From an uncultured Actinobaculum sp. (GTDB lineage Bacteria > Actinomycetota > Actinomycetes > Actinomycetales > Actinomycetaceae), in NCBI GenBank assembly GCA_938020505.1, contig CALIHR010000025.1, positions 1-64,000 on the forward strand: a stretch of DNA of 64,000 nt, given 5' to 3'. Of the stretch, positions 46,314 through 53,706 are shown piece by piece. The first letter of the stretch is position 1; every line of letters begins with the position of its first letter. Under the pieces are notes generated by a model. It made no database searches, was not told the origin of the DNA, and was given only the letters and a program-made list of their open reading frames with translations. Both the position numbers and the translations under genes were made by a program.

Positions 46314-47999
46314 CGCCGAAACGTCGGCCTTGAGCGCTTCGAGCCGGGAGGCGGCGGCTTCCTTCGCCGAATCGAGGCCGCCTTCGACGGGCTCGCAGAC
46401 CTCGAGGTAGCACTTGACCTTCGGCTCGGTCCCCGAGGGGCGAATGACCACGCGGTCGCCCGCCTGAGTGTGCCACACGATCGCATCCGTGGGAGGAAGA
46501 TCCTCCGTCCCTCCGCTCAGGTCGAGGGCGCCGACCACGGGCGAGCCCGCGAGCGAGGAGGGAGGCTCGCTGCGCACCTTCTCCATCGTGCGTCCTATGA
46601 TGGACAGGTCATCGACCCGGACGGTGACCGGCGCCGTGAGGAAAACCCCGTGAAGCGCATACAGGCGGTCAAGCTCGCCGAGGAGCGAGGAGCCGGAGGC
46701 GGCGAGCCCCGCGGCGACCGACGCCAGGAGGATCCCGGCCGACATGCCGTCCTTGTCCCTGACAGCCGCCGGATTGACGCAAAAGCCGATGGCTTCCTCG
46801 TACCCGTAGGCGATGTCGTGAACTCGCGCTATCCATTTGAAGCCGGTGAGGGTCTCGCGGTGCTTCGCCCCGTGCGCGGCGGCGATGCGCCCGAGCAGCC
46901 TCGAAGAGACGATGGAGTTGGCCAGCACGCCGCCCGGGTTCTCCGGAGCGCCGCTCGGGTGCGCGGCAGCGGGCCTTTCCAGCTTCTGCGCCGCCTGTTC
47001 GCCCAGAATCGAGCCGATCTCGTCGCCCGAAAGCTGGCGCCATTCGTCCCCGTCCGGGACGGCCGCCGAGCACCTGTCGGCGTCGGGGTCGGATGCGACG
47101 ACGAGGTCCGCCCCGACCCTGCGGGCCGTTGCGATCGCGAGGTCAAGCGCGCCCGCCTCCTCGGGATTTGGAAAGGCGACGGTGGGGAAGTCGGGGTCCG
47201 GCTCGCACTGTTCGGCGACCTCGACGACGTCGTGAAAGCCCGCGGCCGCGAAGACGCGGCGCATAATCTGCGCGCCGACTCCGTGCATCGCCGTGTAGAC
47301 GATTCTCAGGTCGCGCGGCCCGGCGGGCGCGAGCGCAGCGCATTCGGCCACGTAGGAATCGACGAGCTCCTCGCCTACCGTCGCGTAGCCGCTTGCGAGG
47401 GGGATGCCGGCGGCGGGCCCCGTCGCCTCGATCTCTCGCGCGATCTCCGCGTCGGCCGGGGGGACCAGCTGGACGCCCCGGCCGTCCTCGTCGGCGCTCC
47501 TGCCGCCGAGGTACACCTTGTAGCCGTTGTCGCGGGCCGGGTTGTGCGACGCCGTGACCATCACCCCGGCGTCGGCGCCGAGCGCGCGCACCGCGTAGGC
47601 GAGGATCGGCGTCGGCAGCGCCCGCGGAAGAATCGCCGCGCGCAGACCGGCCGCCGTTGCGATCGCGGCGGTGTCTTCGGCGAACTTCCGCGAGTTGCGG
47701 CGCGCGTCGTAGCCGACGACGACGAAGGCGCCCCCGCCGGCCTTCTTGCGAAGATATGATGAAAGTCCGGCGGCCGCCTTGCGGACGACGGCCGTGTTCA
47801 TTCGGAAGGGACCCGCCGCCATCGTCCCGCGCAGCCCCGCGGTGCCGAACTGCAGGAAGGAGGAGAACCGGTCGTCCAGCTCGGCGCGAGCCTCGGCCTC
47901 GCCTTCCTCGGCCCGCCTGAGAAGCTCGGTGAGCTCGGTTTTGTCGTCTTCGTCGGGGTCCGCCGCGATCCACTCGCGGACGGCGCTGGCGTTGACCAT
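46299..47999 (-). CDS. Alpha-D-phosphohexomutase, probable phosphopentomutase
   Basis: A 566-residue member of the PGM/PMM superfamily. The FGTAGLRG entry motif lies at 51-58. The phosphoserine loop TASHNPARDNG has S151, the Mg loop is DPDADR at 304-309, and the phosphate-binding RPSGTEPKVKCY is near the C-terminus. Length and the early FGTAGLRG match the PGM2-like group, which includes enzymes acting on ribose- and deoxyribose-1-phosphate as well as glucose-1-phosphate. Lying between deoC and purine nucleoside phosphorylase, and with no DeoB nearby, it is probably the phosphopentomutase joining them; that is inference. GAGAGGAAAAC precedes the ATG. It lies downstream of the phosphorylase on the same strand. 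Confidence 0.85.
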   Translation of the reverse strand: MVNASAVREWIAADPDEDDKTELTELLRRAEEGEAEARAELDDRFSSFLQFGTAGLRGTMAAGPFRMNTAVVRKAAAGLSSYLRKKAGGGAFVVVGYDARRNSRKFAEDTAAIATAAGLRAAILPRALPTPILAYAVRALGADAGVMVTASHNPARDNGYKVYLGGRSADEDGRGVQLVPPADAEIAREIEATGPAAGIPLASGYATVGEELVDSYVAECAALAPAGPRDLRIVYTAMHGVGAQIMRRVFAAAGFHDVVEVAEQCEPDPDFPTVAFPNPEEAGALDLAIATARRVGADLVVASDPDADRCSAAVPDGDEWRQLSGDEIGSILGEQAAQKLERPAAAHPSGAPENPGGVLANSIVSSRLLGRIAAAHGAKHRETLTGFKWIARVHDIAYGYEEAIGFCVNPAAVRDKDGMSAGILLASVAAGLAASGSSLLGELDRLYALHGVFLTAPVTVRVDDLSIIGRTMEKVRSEPPSSLAGSPVVGALDLSGGTEDLPPTDAIVWHTQAGDRVVIRPSGTEPKVKCYLEVCEPVEGGLDSAKEAAASRLEALKADVSAALKL

Positions 48000-48152
48000 T
48001 GTTTTCCTCTCGTCGGTGAGGCTGTGAAGTTTGCTGTGCGAGGCTTGCCGTGCGGAAGCCTTCCGCGCCGAGTCGGGCGCCTGAGCCGCCCGGCGCCGAC
48101 AGGCCGGATTGCGCGTCGCCGAGCCGTTCCGCGTCGGTTCAGCAGACGTCGG

Positions 48153-48986
48153 TCAGCCGGCGCCGGACAAAGGACGGTCGGCGCCGAAGCCGGCTCGGTC
48201 GATGGTCCGCACGATGTCCGCGAGCAGCCGGGAGATGCGCGGGCCTGCGGCTTTTCCGGCTTCGAGGACCTCGCCGTGGCTGAGCGTGCCCGGGGCGACT
48301 CCGGCGGCGTGGTTCGTCACGAGGGAGATGCCCAGCACCTCCATTCCCGCCGCCCGGGCGGCGATCGCCTCGAGCGCCGTCGACATCCCCACAAGGTCCG
48401 CGCCCAAGGCCCTGGCCATGCGCACCTCGGCCGGCGTTTCGTAGTGCGGCCCGGGGAATTGGGCGTAGACGCCCTCGGGAAGGCCGGGGTCGACGCCCCG
48501 GGCGATCTCGCGAAGCCGCGGCGAGTAGAGATCGGTCAGATCGACGAAATTCGCCCCCCGCAGAGGCGACGCCGCGGTGAGGTTGATGTGGTCGCCGATG
48601 AGGGCCACGGTTCCCGGGCCCCATTCGGGGACGGTCGATCCGCACCCGTTGGTCAGGATGCACACTTTTGCGCCCGTCGCCGCGGCGGTTCGGACTCCGT
48701 GGGCGACGGCGTCGACGCCCTTGCCCTCGTAGAAGTGGGTCCGCGCGCCCAGCACCAGAGCGCGGCCCGATTCGAGCACAATGGATCTCAAAGTGCCTCG
48801 GTGCCCTGCGACGCCGTTGGCTGAGAAACCGGGCACCTTCTCAGCCGGCACTTCGGCGACGGTCTCCCCGATGAGGTCGGCCGCGCCGCCCCAGCCCGAT
48901 CCAAGAGTGAGCGCGCAGTCGTGGGAGGCGACGCCGGTGAGGTCGGCGATGACCCGCGCCGCTTCGGCGGCGAGTTCGTTTGTCAT
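48153..48986 (-). CDS. punA: Purine nucleoside phosphorylase
   Basis: Phosphorolyses purine (deoxy)nucleosides to base and (deoxy)ribose-1-phosphate. The trimeric PNP pattern is clear: LGSGWGG (phosphate loop), GARTHFYEGKG, LTNGCGSTVPEWGPGTVALIGDHINL and YAQFPGPHYETPAEVRM, with the purine-binding LVTNHAAGV. ATG at 48986 gives 277 residues; a TTG two codons earlier is possible. There is no ribosome site, but TAACGT ends 7 bp upstream, suggesting a leaderless transcript. It faces away from dapE and leads into the phosphomutase gene. Confidence 0.92.
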   Translation of the reverse strand: MTNELAAEAARVIADLTGVASHDCALTLGSGWGGAADLIGETVAEVPAEKVPGFSANGVAGHRGTLRSIVLESGRALVLGARTHFYEGKGVDAVAHGVRTAAATGAKVCILTNGCGSTVPEWGPGTVALIGDHINLTAASPLRGANFVDLTDLYSPRLREIARGVDPGLPEGVYAQFPGPHYETPAEVRMARALGADLVGMSTALEAIAARAAGMEVLGISLVTNHAAGVAPGTLSHGEVLEAGKAAGPRISRLLADIVRTIDRAGFGADRPLSGAG

Positions 48987-48993
48987 GGGCAAT

Positions 48994-48999
48994 ACGTTA
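48994..48999 (-). promoter_or_regulatory. Candidate leaderless -10 for punA
   Basis: TAACGT on the minus strand lies 7 bp before the ATG; no Shine-Dalgarno is present. A weak TTATAG sits 17 bp further upstream. Confidence 0.5.
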
Positions 49000-49027
49000 C
49001 AGGCAGTAGGCGCGGTCTATAAAGCAG

Positions 49028-49033
49028 TAGGCT
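49028..49033 (+). promoter_or_regulatory. Candidate leaderless -10 for dapE
   Basis: TAGGCT ends 6 bp before the dapE ATG and no Shine-Dalgarno is present. With the punA element it makes a compact divergent promoter pair. Confidence 0.5.
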
Positions 49034-49039
49034 TGGGTT

Positions 49040-50125
49040 ATGAATACGAACGAGGCTCAGCCTCTTAATGCGGACGACGTCGTGGCTCTGACGGCGCAGC
49101 TTGTGGACATTCCCTCCGTCTCGGGGGAGGAGGGCAGGATCGCCGACGAAATCGAAGCGACCTTGAGAAAGCACGGGCGCCTTGAAGTCCTCAGGGACGG
49201 CGACGCCGTGGTGGCGCGTACGAATCTCGGAAGGCCCGTGCGGATACTCCTGGCCGGGCACACGGACACCGTCCCCGTCGCAGGCAACGTTCCCGGAAAG
49301 CTCGAAGGCGGGGTCCTCTGGGGCAGAGGGTCGGTCGACATGAAGGGCGGAGACGCCGTCCTCCTCCATCTCGCCACGGCCCTGCGGGAGCCGCGAACGG
49401 ACCTCACGTGGGTCTTCTACGACCACGAAGAGGTCGAGGCCAGCCTCAACGGCCTCGGCCGCCTCTCGCGCAACCATCCCGACTGGCTCGCGGCCGACCT
49501 CGCCGTCCTCGCCGAGCCCACCGACGGAGGCATCGAGGGCGGGTGCAACGGAACGCTGCGCGTGAAGGTGAAGGCCAGCGGAGTCGCCGCCCACTCGGCG
49601 CGCCCGTGGACCGGGGAGAACGCCGTGCACAAGCTCCTCGACGCCCTGGCCTTCCTGGCGAACTGGCAGTCCGAGGTCCACGAGGTCGGCGGTCTGGAGT
49701 ACCGCGAGTCCCTCCTGGCGGTCGGCGTTTCGGGGGGAGGCGGCCGCAACTCCGTGCCCGACGAGGCGCACGTCGTCGTCAACTTCCGGTATGCGCCGGA
49801 CAGGACGGAGGAAGAGGCCCAGGCCTATGTCCGCTCGGCTTTTTCCGGGTACGACGTCGAAGTGCTCGACAGCGCCCCGCCCGCGGCGCCCGGAATGGAC
49901 CATCCCGAGTTCGCGCGCCTGGCCGAACTGCTGCGGGAGGCCGGCGCCGGCGAGCCCGCGGCCAAGCTCGGGTGGACCGACGTCGCCCGGTTCTCCGCCC
50001 TGGGGATACCGGCGATCAACTGCGGGCCGGGAGATCCGATCCTGGCGCACAAGGACGACGAGGCGTGCCCCGTCGAACAGATCGAGCGCCTGGCCGGCGT
50101 GCTTGGAAGGTGGCTTCAAGCGTAG
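49040..50125 (+). CDS. dapE: Succinyl-diaminopimelate desuccinylase
   Basis: Removes succinate from N-succinyl-L,L-diaminopimelate in lysine and peptidoglycan synthesis. M20 metallopeptidase motifs: AGHTDTVPV with a metal His/Asp, WGRGSVDMKGGDA, the DHEEVEA catalytic Glu pair, and a dimerisation domain between GGCNGTLRVKVKASGVAAHSARP and VNFRYAP. Product 361 residues. ATG at 49040 has no ribosome site; TAGGCT six bases upstream suggests leaderless translation. It is followed by a LOG-like gene and DUF3117, an arrangement common in Actinobacteria. Other M20 peptidases are possible but this context favours DapE. Confidence 0.88.
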   Translation: MNTNEAQPLNADDVVALTAQLVDIPSVSGEEGRIADEIEATLRKHGRLEVLRDGDAVVARTNLGRPVRILLAGHTDTVPVAGNVPGKLEGGVLWGRGSVDMKGGDAVLLHLATALREPRTDLTWVFYDHEEVEASLNGLGRLSRNHPDWLAADLAVLAEPTDGGIEGGCNGTLRVKVKASGVAAHSARPWTGENAVHKLLDALAFLANWQSEVHEVGGLEYRESLLAVGVSGGGGRNSVPDEAHVVVNFRYAPDRTEEEAQAYVRSAFSGYDVEVLDSAPPAAPGMDHPEFARLAELLREAGAGEPAAKLGWTDVARFSALGIPAINCGPGDPILAHKDDEACPVEQIERLAGVLGRWLQA

Positions 50126-50128
50126 TCT
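50123..50128 (+). promoter_or_regulatory. Candidate leaderless -10 for the LOG-like gene
   Basis: TAGTCT overlaps the dapE stop codon (TAG, 50123-50125) and ends 6 bp before the next ATG. No Shine-Dalgarno is present. Confidence 0.45.
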
Positions 50129-50134
50129 TGGCCC

Positions 50135-50899
50135 ATGACAGACGACCGATTTCACCGCCAAGGCCCCGTGATACTGCGCGGTGCGCGCATCCCCGACGCC
50201 ACGGCCGACGCCGCCTTGTTGAGCAACGAGCGCTCCTCGGATTGGATGCACACCGACCCGTGGCGCGTCATGCGCATCCAATCCGAGTTCGTCGAAGGCT
50301 TCGGCGCGCTTGCCGACCTTCCGCCGTCGATCTCGATCTTCGGCTCGGCGCGCGCCCGGCCCGGCGACCCCTCCTACGAAACCGCAAGGGAGATCGCGCA
50401 AAGGCTCGCCGCGGCGGGATTCGGGGTCATCACCGGCGGCGGGCCGGGAGTCATGGAGGCGGGAAACCGGGGCGCCCGGGAAGGCGACGGACTGTCCGTG
50501 GGCCTGGGAATCGAGCTTCCGTTCGAGCAGGGCATGAACGAGTACGTCGACCTCGGCGTCAACTTCCGCTACTTTTTCGCACGAAAAACCATGTTTCTCA
50601 AATATTCTTTGGGGTTCGTGGTCATGCCCGGCGGCTTCGGCACCCTGGACGAGCTTTTCGAGGCTGTGACCTTGGTGCAGACGAAGAAGGTCTCCTCGTT
50701 CCCGATCGTCCTCGTGGGACGCGACCACTGGGACGGGCTCGATCGATGGATTCGCGGCACGCTGCGGGAATCGGGGATGATCGGCGAGGCCGACGCCGAC
50801 CTGTTGACGGTGGTCGACACGGCAGAGGAAGCCATTGAGGCCGTCCGCTCCGGGATTCGCCGGCTGGCTGCGGAGAAAAAAGCGGAGACTCCCGAGTGA
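50135..50899 (+). CDS. LOG-like Rossmann-fold protein (TIGR00730 type)
   Basis: Related to cytokinin-activating phosphoribohydrolases (LOG), which cleave nucleotide 5'-monophosphates to base and ribose-5-phosphate; the in vivo substrate in this group is unsettled. The nucleotide motifs SIFGSARARPGDPSYE, GGGPGVMEAGNRGA and PGGFGTLDELFE are present in the usual order. Product 254 residues. It begins 9 bp after dapE. Its last codons (KKAETPE and TGA) are copied four times, one copy truncated, in the following spacer with a 23-bp unit. Confidence 0.87.
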   Translation: MTDDRFHRQGPVILRGARIPDATADAALLSNERSSDWMHTDPWRVMRIQSEFVEGFGALADLPPSISIFGSARARPGDPSYETAREIAQRLAAAGFGVITGGGPGVMEAGNRGAREGDGLSVGLGIELPFEQGMNEYVDLGVNFRYFFARKTMFLKYSLGFVVMPGGFGTLDELFEAVTLVQTKKVSSFPIVLVGRDHWDGLDRWIRGTLRESGMIGEADADLLTVVDTAEEAIEAVRSGIRRLAAEKKAETPE

Positions 50900-50983
50900 A
50901 GAAGGCGGAGATTCAGAAGGCGGAGATTCCCAAGTGAAGAAGGCGGAAACTCCAAAGTAAAGTAGACAGAAACTCCAGCATAA
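50877..50983 (+). repeat. 23-bp stop-carrying tandem repeats after the LOG-like gene
   Basis: Units: 50877-50899 (gene end with TGA), 50900-50914 (truncated to 15), 50915-50937 (TGA), 50938-50960 (TAA) and 50961-50983 (TAA). The shared core is GGCGGAGATTCCCAAGTGA. The gene's own stop and those of the copies fall in all three frames. Confidence 0.92.
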
Positions 50984-51069
50984 GGCCGAAAATCGGCAAA
51001 ACGGACGGTGAGAAACGAGTAGACTGAGAGTGCGATAGGTAACAACTGTCGAGGCGAAAGGAGATTCGC

Positions 51070-51237
51070 ATGGCAGCGTTGAAACCTCGCACTGGCGACG
51101 GCCCGTTGGAAGTCGAACGGGAGGGCCGCGGAATCGTCGTCCGCATCCCCGTCGACGGAGGAGGCCGCCTTGTCTTGGAATTGAAGGACGCCGAGGCATC
51201 CGAACTGAAGGAGGCTTTGGCGGCCGTCGAACGATAG
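51070..51237 (+). CDS. DUF3117 small protein
   Basis: A 55-residue protein beginning AALKPRTGDGPLEV and containing GRGIVVRIPVDGGGRLVLEL. This is the actinobacterial DUF3117 pattern, whose function is unknown. AAAGGAGA precedes the ATG at good spacing. It follows dapE and the LOG-like gene as in many Actinobacteria and ends just before a bidirectional terminator. A possible -10 (TAGACT near 51017) would give it its own promoter. Confidence 0.88.
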   Translation: MAALKPRTGDGPLEVEREGRGIVVRIPVDGGGRLVLELKDAEASELKEALAAVER

Positions 51238-51254
51238 GCGTGCATCCGCGAAAC

Positions 51255-51290
51255 AGACCCACCGCTTTCTGGGAGCGCGTGGGTCTTTTC
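51255..51290. terminator. Bidirectional terminator after DUF3117
   Basis: AGACCCAC pairs with GTGGGTCT around an internal CGC/GCG and loop, followed by TTTTC. It lies between convergent DUF3117 and the methyltransferase. Confidence 0.85.
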
Positions 51291-51306
51291 GTTGCGCTTG
51301 AGCCCG

Positions 51307-51933
51307 CTAGATGAGATGGGCGATGAGCAAGCCCTCGCCGACGGGGACGACGGAGGTTTCCAGGTCGGGCGAGGAGACGAGCTCGCGGCCGAGGTTGCGG
51401 ATGGCGACGACGTCGTCTTCCCTGCGGGCCGGATCCGCCACGCGCCCTCCCGCGAGGGCCCGCGCCACTGCGAGAATGCCGCCGGGACGAAGGAGCCGCA
51501 GCGCCTCCTCGGCGTCCTCCGGCGTCTCCAAGGGGTCGCCGTCAAGGAAGACGAGGTCGTAGGAGTTCGCGGCCAGCCGCGGCAGAAGGTCGGCGCTGCG
51601 CCCGTTGATCAGCCGGGTGCGCCCGCTGCGCACGCCCGCCTTCGAAAAGGCCTCCCGCGCGGCGTGCTGGGCCTCGCGTTCGGCGTCGATCGATGTGAGT
51701 GTGACGTCGCCGTTGGCGAGAAGGTAAAGGCCGGACACTCCGGTGCCCGTTCCCACCTCGACGATGGAGGCGACGCCCGTCGAGCTCACAAGGAGCCGAA
51801 GGAGGGCCCCGGTTGCCGGACTCACGCACGAGATGCCGAATTCGCCGGCGAGGCGGCGAGCTTGCGTTACGACGTCGCTCTCGACGTAGAGGTCCTCAGT
51901 GTAGGCCCATGCGAGCGTCTGATCTGTTGCCAT
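51307..51933 (-). CDS. SAM-dependent O-methyltransferase (class I, DUF1442/OMT3-like)
   Basis: A 208-residue methyltransferase with motif I VEVGTGTGVSGLYLL (about 58-72), the acidic SIDAE at the end of strand 2 and YDLVFLDGDP as the post-motif. The fold matches the caffeoyl-CoA OMT-like group often found near housekeeping sigma-factor loci in Actinobacteria. The acceptor is unknown. ATG at 51933 has no ribosome site; TAATCT on the minus strand ends 6 bp upstream, so it may be leaderless. Confidence 0.85.
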   Translation of the reverse strand: MATDQTLAWAYTEDLYVESDVVTQARRLAGEFGISCVSPATGALLRLLVSSTGVASIVEVGTGTGVSGLYLLANGDVTLTSIDAEREAQHAAREAFSKAGVRSGRTRLINGRSADLLPRLAANSYDLVFLDGDPLETPEDAEEALRLLRPGGILAVARALAGGRVADPARREDDVVAIRNLGRELVSSPDLETSVVPVGEGLLIAHLI

Positions 51934-51939
51934 GGTGTG

Positions 51940-51945
51940 AGATTA
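51940..51945 (-). promoter_or_regulatory. Candidate leaderless -10 for the methyltransferase
   Basis: TAATCT on the minus strand, 6 bp before the ATG, without a Shine-Dalgarno. It overlaps the last codon of the mrp gene. Confidence 0.5.
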
Positions 51946-53067
51946 TCAGACCGGCGTCACGCTGAGGCTCAGGCCGGCGAGCCCCCGGGCGCGGCGGGCC
52001 AGGGCGCCCGCGATTTCGCGGAGGCTCTCCTGCGCCTCGGACGAGCCCTCGGCCAAGACGACGGGCACGCCCTCGTCGCCGCCTTCGCGCAGCGACACCT
52101 CGATCGGGACAGTGCCGAGAAGGGGAACTTCGTAGCCCAGGTTCGCGGTGAGCTGCTCGGCTACCGTCGCGCCGCCGCCCCGGCCGAAGATCTCGTTCCT
52201 CGATCCGTCCGGCATGGCCAGGTAGGACATGTTCTCGACGACCCCGACGACGCGCTGGTGCGTCTGGCTGGCCATCTGGCCGGCGCGCTCGGCCACCTCC
52301 GCCGCGGCGACCTGCGGCGTCGTCACCACGACGATCTCGGAGTTGGGGATGAGCTGGGCCACGGAGATGGCGATGTCCCCGGTGCCCGGGGGCAGGTCGA
52401 GGAGAAGCACGTCGAGGTCGCCCCAGAAGACGTCCGAAAAGAACTGCTCGAGAGCGCGGTGCAGCCGGGGGCCGCGCCACAGGATGGGGGAGTTGTCGGG
52501 AAGGAACATCCCGATCGAGATGACCTTCACGTCGTGGGCGACGGGGGGGATGATCATTCCGTCGAGGGCGGTGGGAGGCTGGTCCACGCCCATCATCCGC
52601 GGCACGGAAAAGCCGAAGATGTCGGCGTCCACGAGCCCGACTTTGAGGCCGGAGGCGGCCATGGCGGCCGCGAGATTGACGGTGACGGAGGATTTGCCCA
52701 CGCCGCCCTTGCCGGATGTGACGGCGAGGACCCGCGTGAGGCTGCCCTTCTGGGCGAAGGGGACGACGCGGTCGGCCGCGCTCCCGCGCAGCTTCGCCTG
52801 CAGCTCGGCGCGCTGCTCGGAGTTCATGGCGCCCATCTTGACGAAGACGCGCTCGACGCCTTCGAGCGCGCCGACGACGTTCTTCACGTCGGTGGAGATG
52901 GTCTCGCGCAAGGGACAGCCCGCGGTGGTCAGGAGGATCGAGACCATGACCGTGCCGTCGTCTTCAATCTGGACGTCGTCGACCATGTTGAGGTCGGTGA
53001 TCGGTCGGCGGATCTCGGGGTCGATGACGCGTTCGAGCGCGCCGCACACTTCGTCGAGGCTAACCAT
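51946..53067 (-). CDS. mrp: Mrp/ApbC-type P-loop ATPase (Fe-S carrier family)
   Basis: A 373-residue protein: DUF59/MIP18-like N-domain (about 1-95, with the TTAGCPLRETI Cys) and an Mrp ATPase with deviant Walker A VTSGKGGVGKSS near 117-127, then DLPPGTGDIAIS. The segment that in many ApbC proteins carries a CxxC cluster ligand reads SYLAMPDGSRNEIFG here, so that ligand pair is absent; this seems usual for Actinobacteria and limits the Fe-S carrier inference. ATG at 53067 is preferred to upstream Mets because TACGAT ends 7 bp before it, which suggests a leaderless transcript. It lies downstream of the DUF1003 and CBS genes. Confidence 0.88.
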   Translation of the reverse strand: MVSLDEVCGALERVIDPEIRRPITDLNMVDDVQIEDDGTVMVSILLTTAGCPLRETISTDVKNVVGALEGVERVFVKMGAMNSEQRAELQAKLRGSAADRVVPFAQKGSLTRVLAVTSGKGGVGKSSVTVNLAAAMAASGLKVGLVDADIFGFSVPRMMGVDQPPTALDGMIIPPVAHDVKVISIGMFLPDNSPILWRGPRLHRALEQFFSDVFWGDLDVLLLDLPPGTGDIAISVAQLIPNSEIVVVTTPQVAAAEVAERAGQMASQTHQRVVGVVENMSYLAMPDGSRNEIFGRGGGATVAEQLTANLGYEVPLLGTVPIEVSLREGGDEGVPVVLAEGSSEAQESLREIAGALARRARGLAGLSLSVTPV

Positions 53068-53074
53068 GGCAACC

Positions 53075-53080
53075 ATCGTA
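53075..53080 (-). promoter_or_regulatory. Candidate leaderless -10 for mrp
   Basis: TACGAT on the minus strand, 7 bp before the mrp ATG at 53067. No Shine-Dalgarno and no clear -35. Confidence 0.45.
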
Positions 53081-53142
53081 CCCGCCTGGTCAATGCCCCG
53101 GCCCGGCCGAGTGGCTCGAGTCACGTCTCTTCGCGTTTCGGC

Positions 53143-53706
53143 CTACGGCTCTTCGCGTTCGGCTTTGAGTTCGTCGAGCTCGGCCTGCAATTCCGCGATG
53201 CGCTGATCGCGCTCGGCCAAACGGCCTTCGCGGTCGCGGTCGAACTCTTCGAGCGCCACGCGCAGCTCGGAGCGCACGAAGTCGCGCGTGGCGACGTCGC
53301 CCATGCTCATGCGCAGGCCCGCGATCTCCCGGGTGAGGTACTCGGTGTCGGCCAGGTTGCGTTCGGCGCGCTGCCGGTCCTGCTCGGCCGTCACCCGGTC
53401 GCGGTCGTCCTGCCTGTTCTGGGCCAGCAGGATGAGCGGCGCCGAATACGAGGCCTGCGTGGAGAAGGCCAGGTTGAGCAAAATGAACGGGTAGGGGTCC
53501 CACGACTTCCCGGCGAGGCTGACGAGCACGACGTTGGCGACCACCCATGTCACAACGAAAATCGTCATGTAGAGGATGAACTTGGGGCTTCCCATGAACC
53601 TCGCCGTCGATTCGGCGAAGCGGCCGAAGGCGTCGGAGTCCTTCTTTCGCCGCAGGTGCATCCTGGAGCGGCCGGTCCGCTCCAGCGGCTTGTCGAAATC
53701 AGACAT
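53143..53706 (-). CDS. DUF1003 membrane protein
   Basis: A 187-residue protein with two membrane helices (about 45-65 and 75-97) in the DUF1003 pattern SPKFILYMTIFVVTWVVAN then DPYPFILLNLAFSTQASYSAPLILLAQNRQ. A long charged coiled coil (about 105-185) follows. Function unknown; the family is repeatedly found beside MgtE-N/CBS proteins, as here. Its start overlaps the upstream CBS gene by 8 nt, implying coupled translation. Confidence 0.87.
   Translation of the reverse strand: MSDFDKPLERTGRSRMHLRRKKDSDAFGRFAESTARFMGSPKFILYMTIFVVTWVVANVVLVSLAGKSWDPYPFILLNLAFSTQASYSAPLILLAQNRQDDRDRVTAEQDRQRAERNLADTEYLTREIAGLRMSMGDVATRDFVRSELRVALEEFDRDREGRLAERDQRIAELQAELDELKAEREEP

Noticed and set aside
52800..53142. 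Longer mrp start at 53124
   Set aside because: It adds an Arg/Gly/Pro stretch unlike the family and has no ribosome site. The ATG at 53067 begins directly at the MIP18-like domain and has a matching -10.
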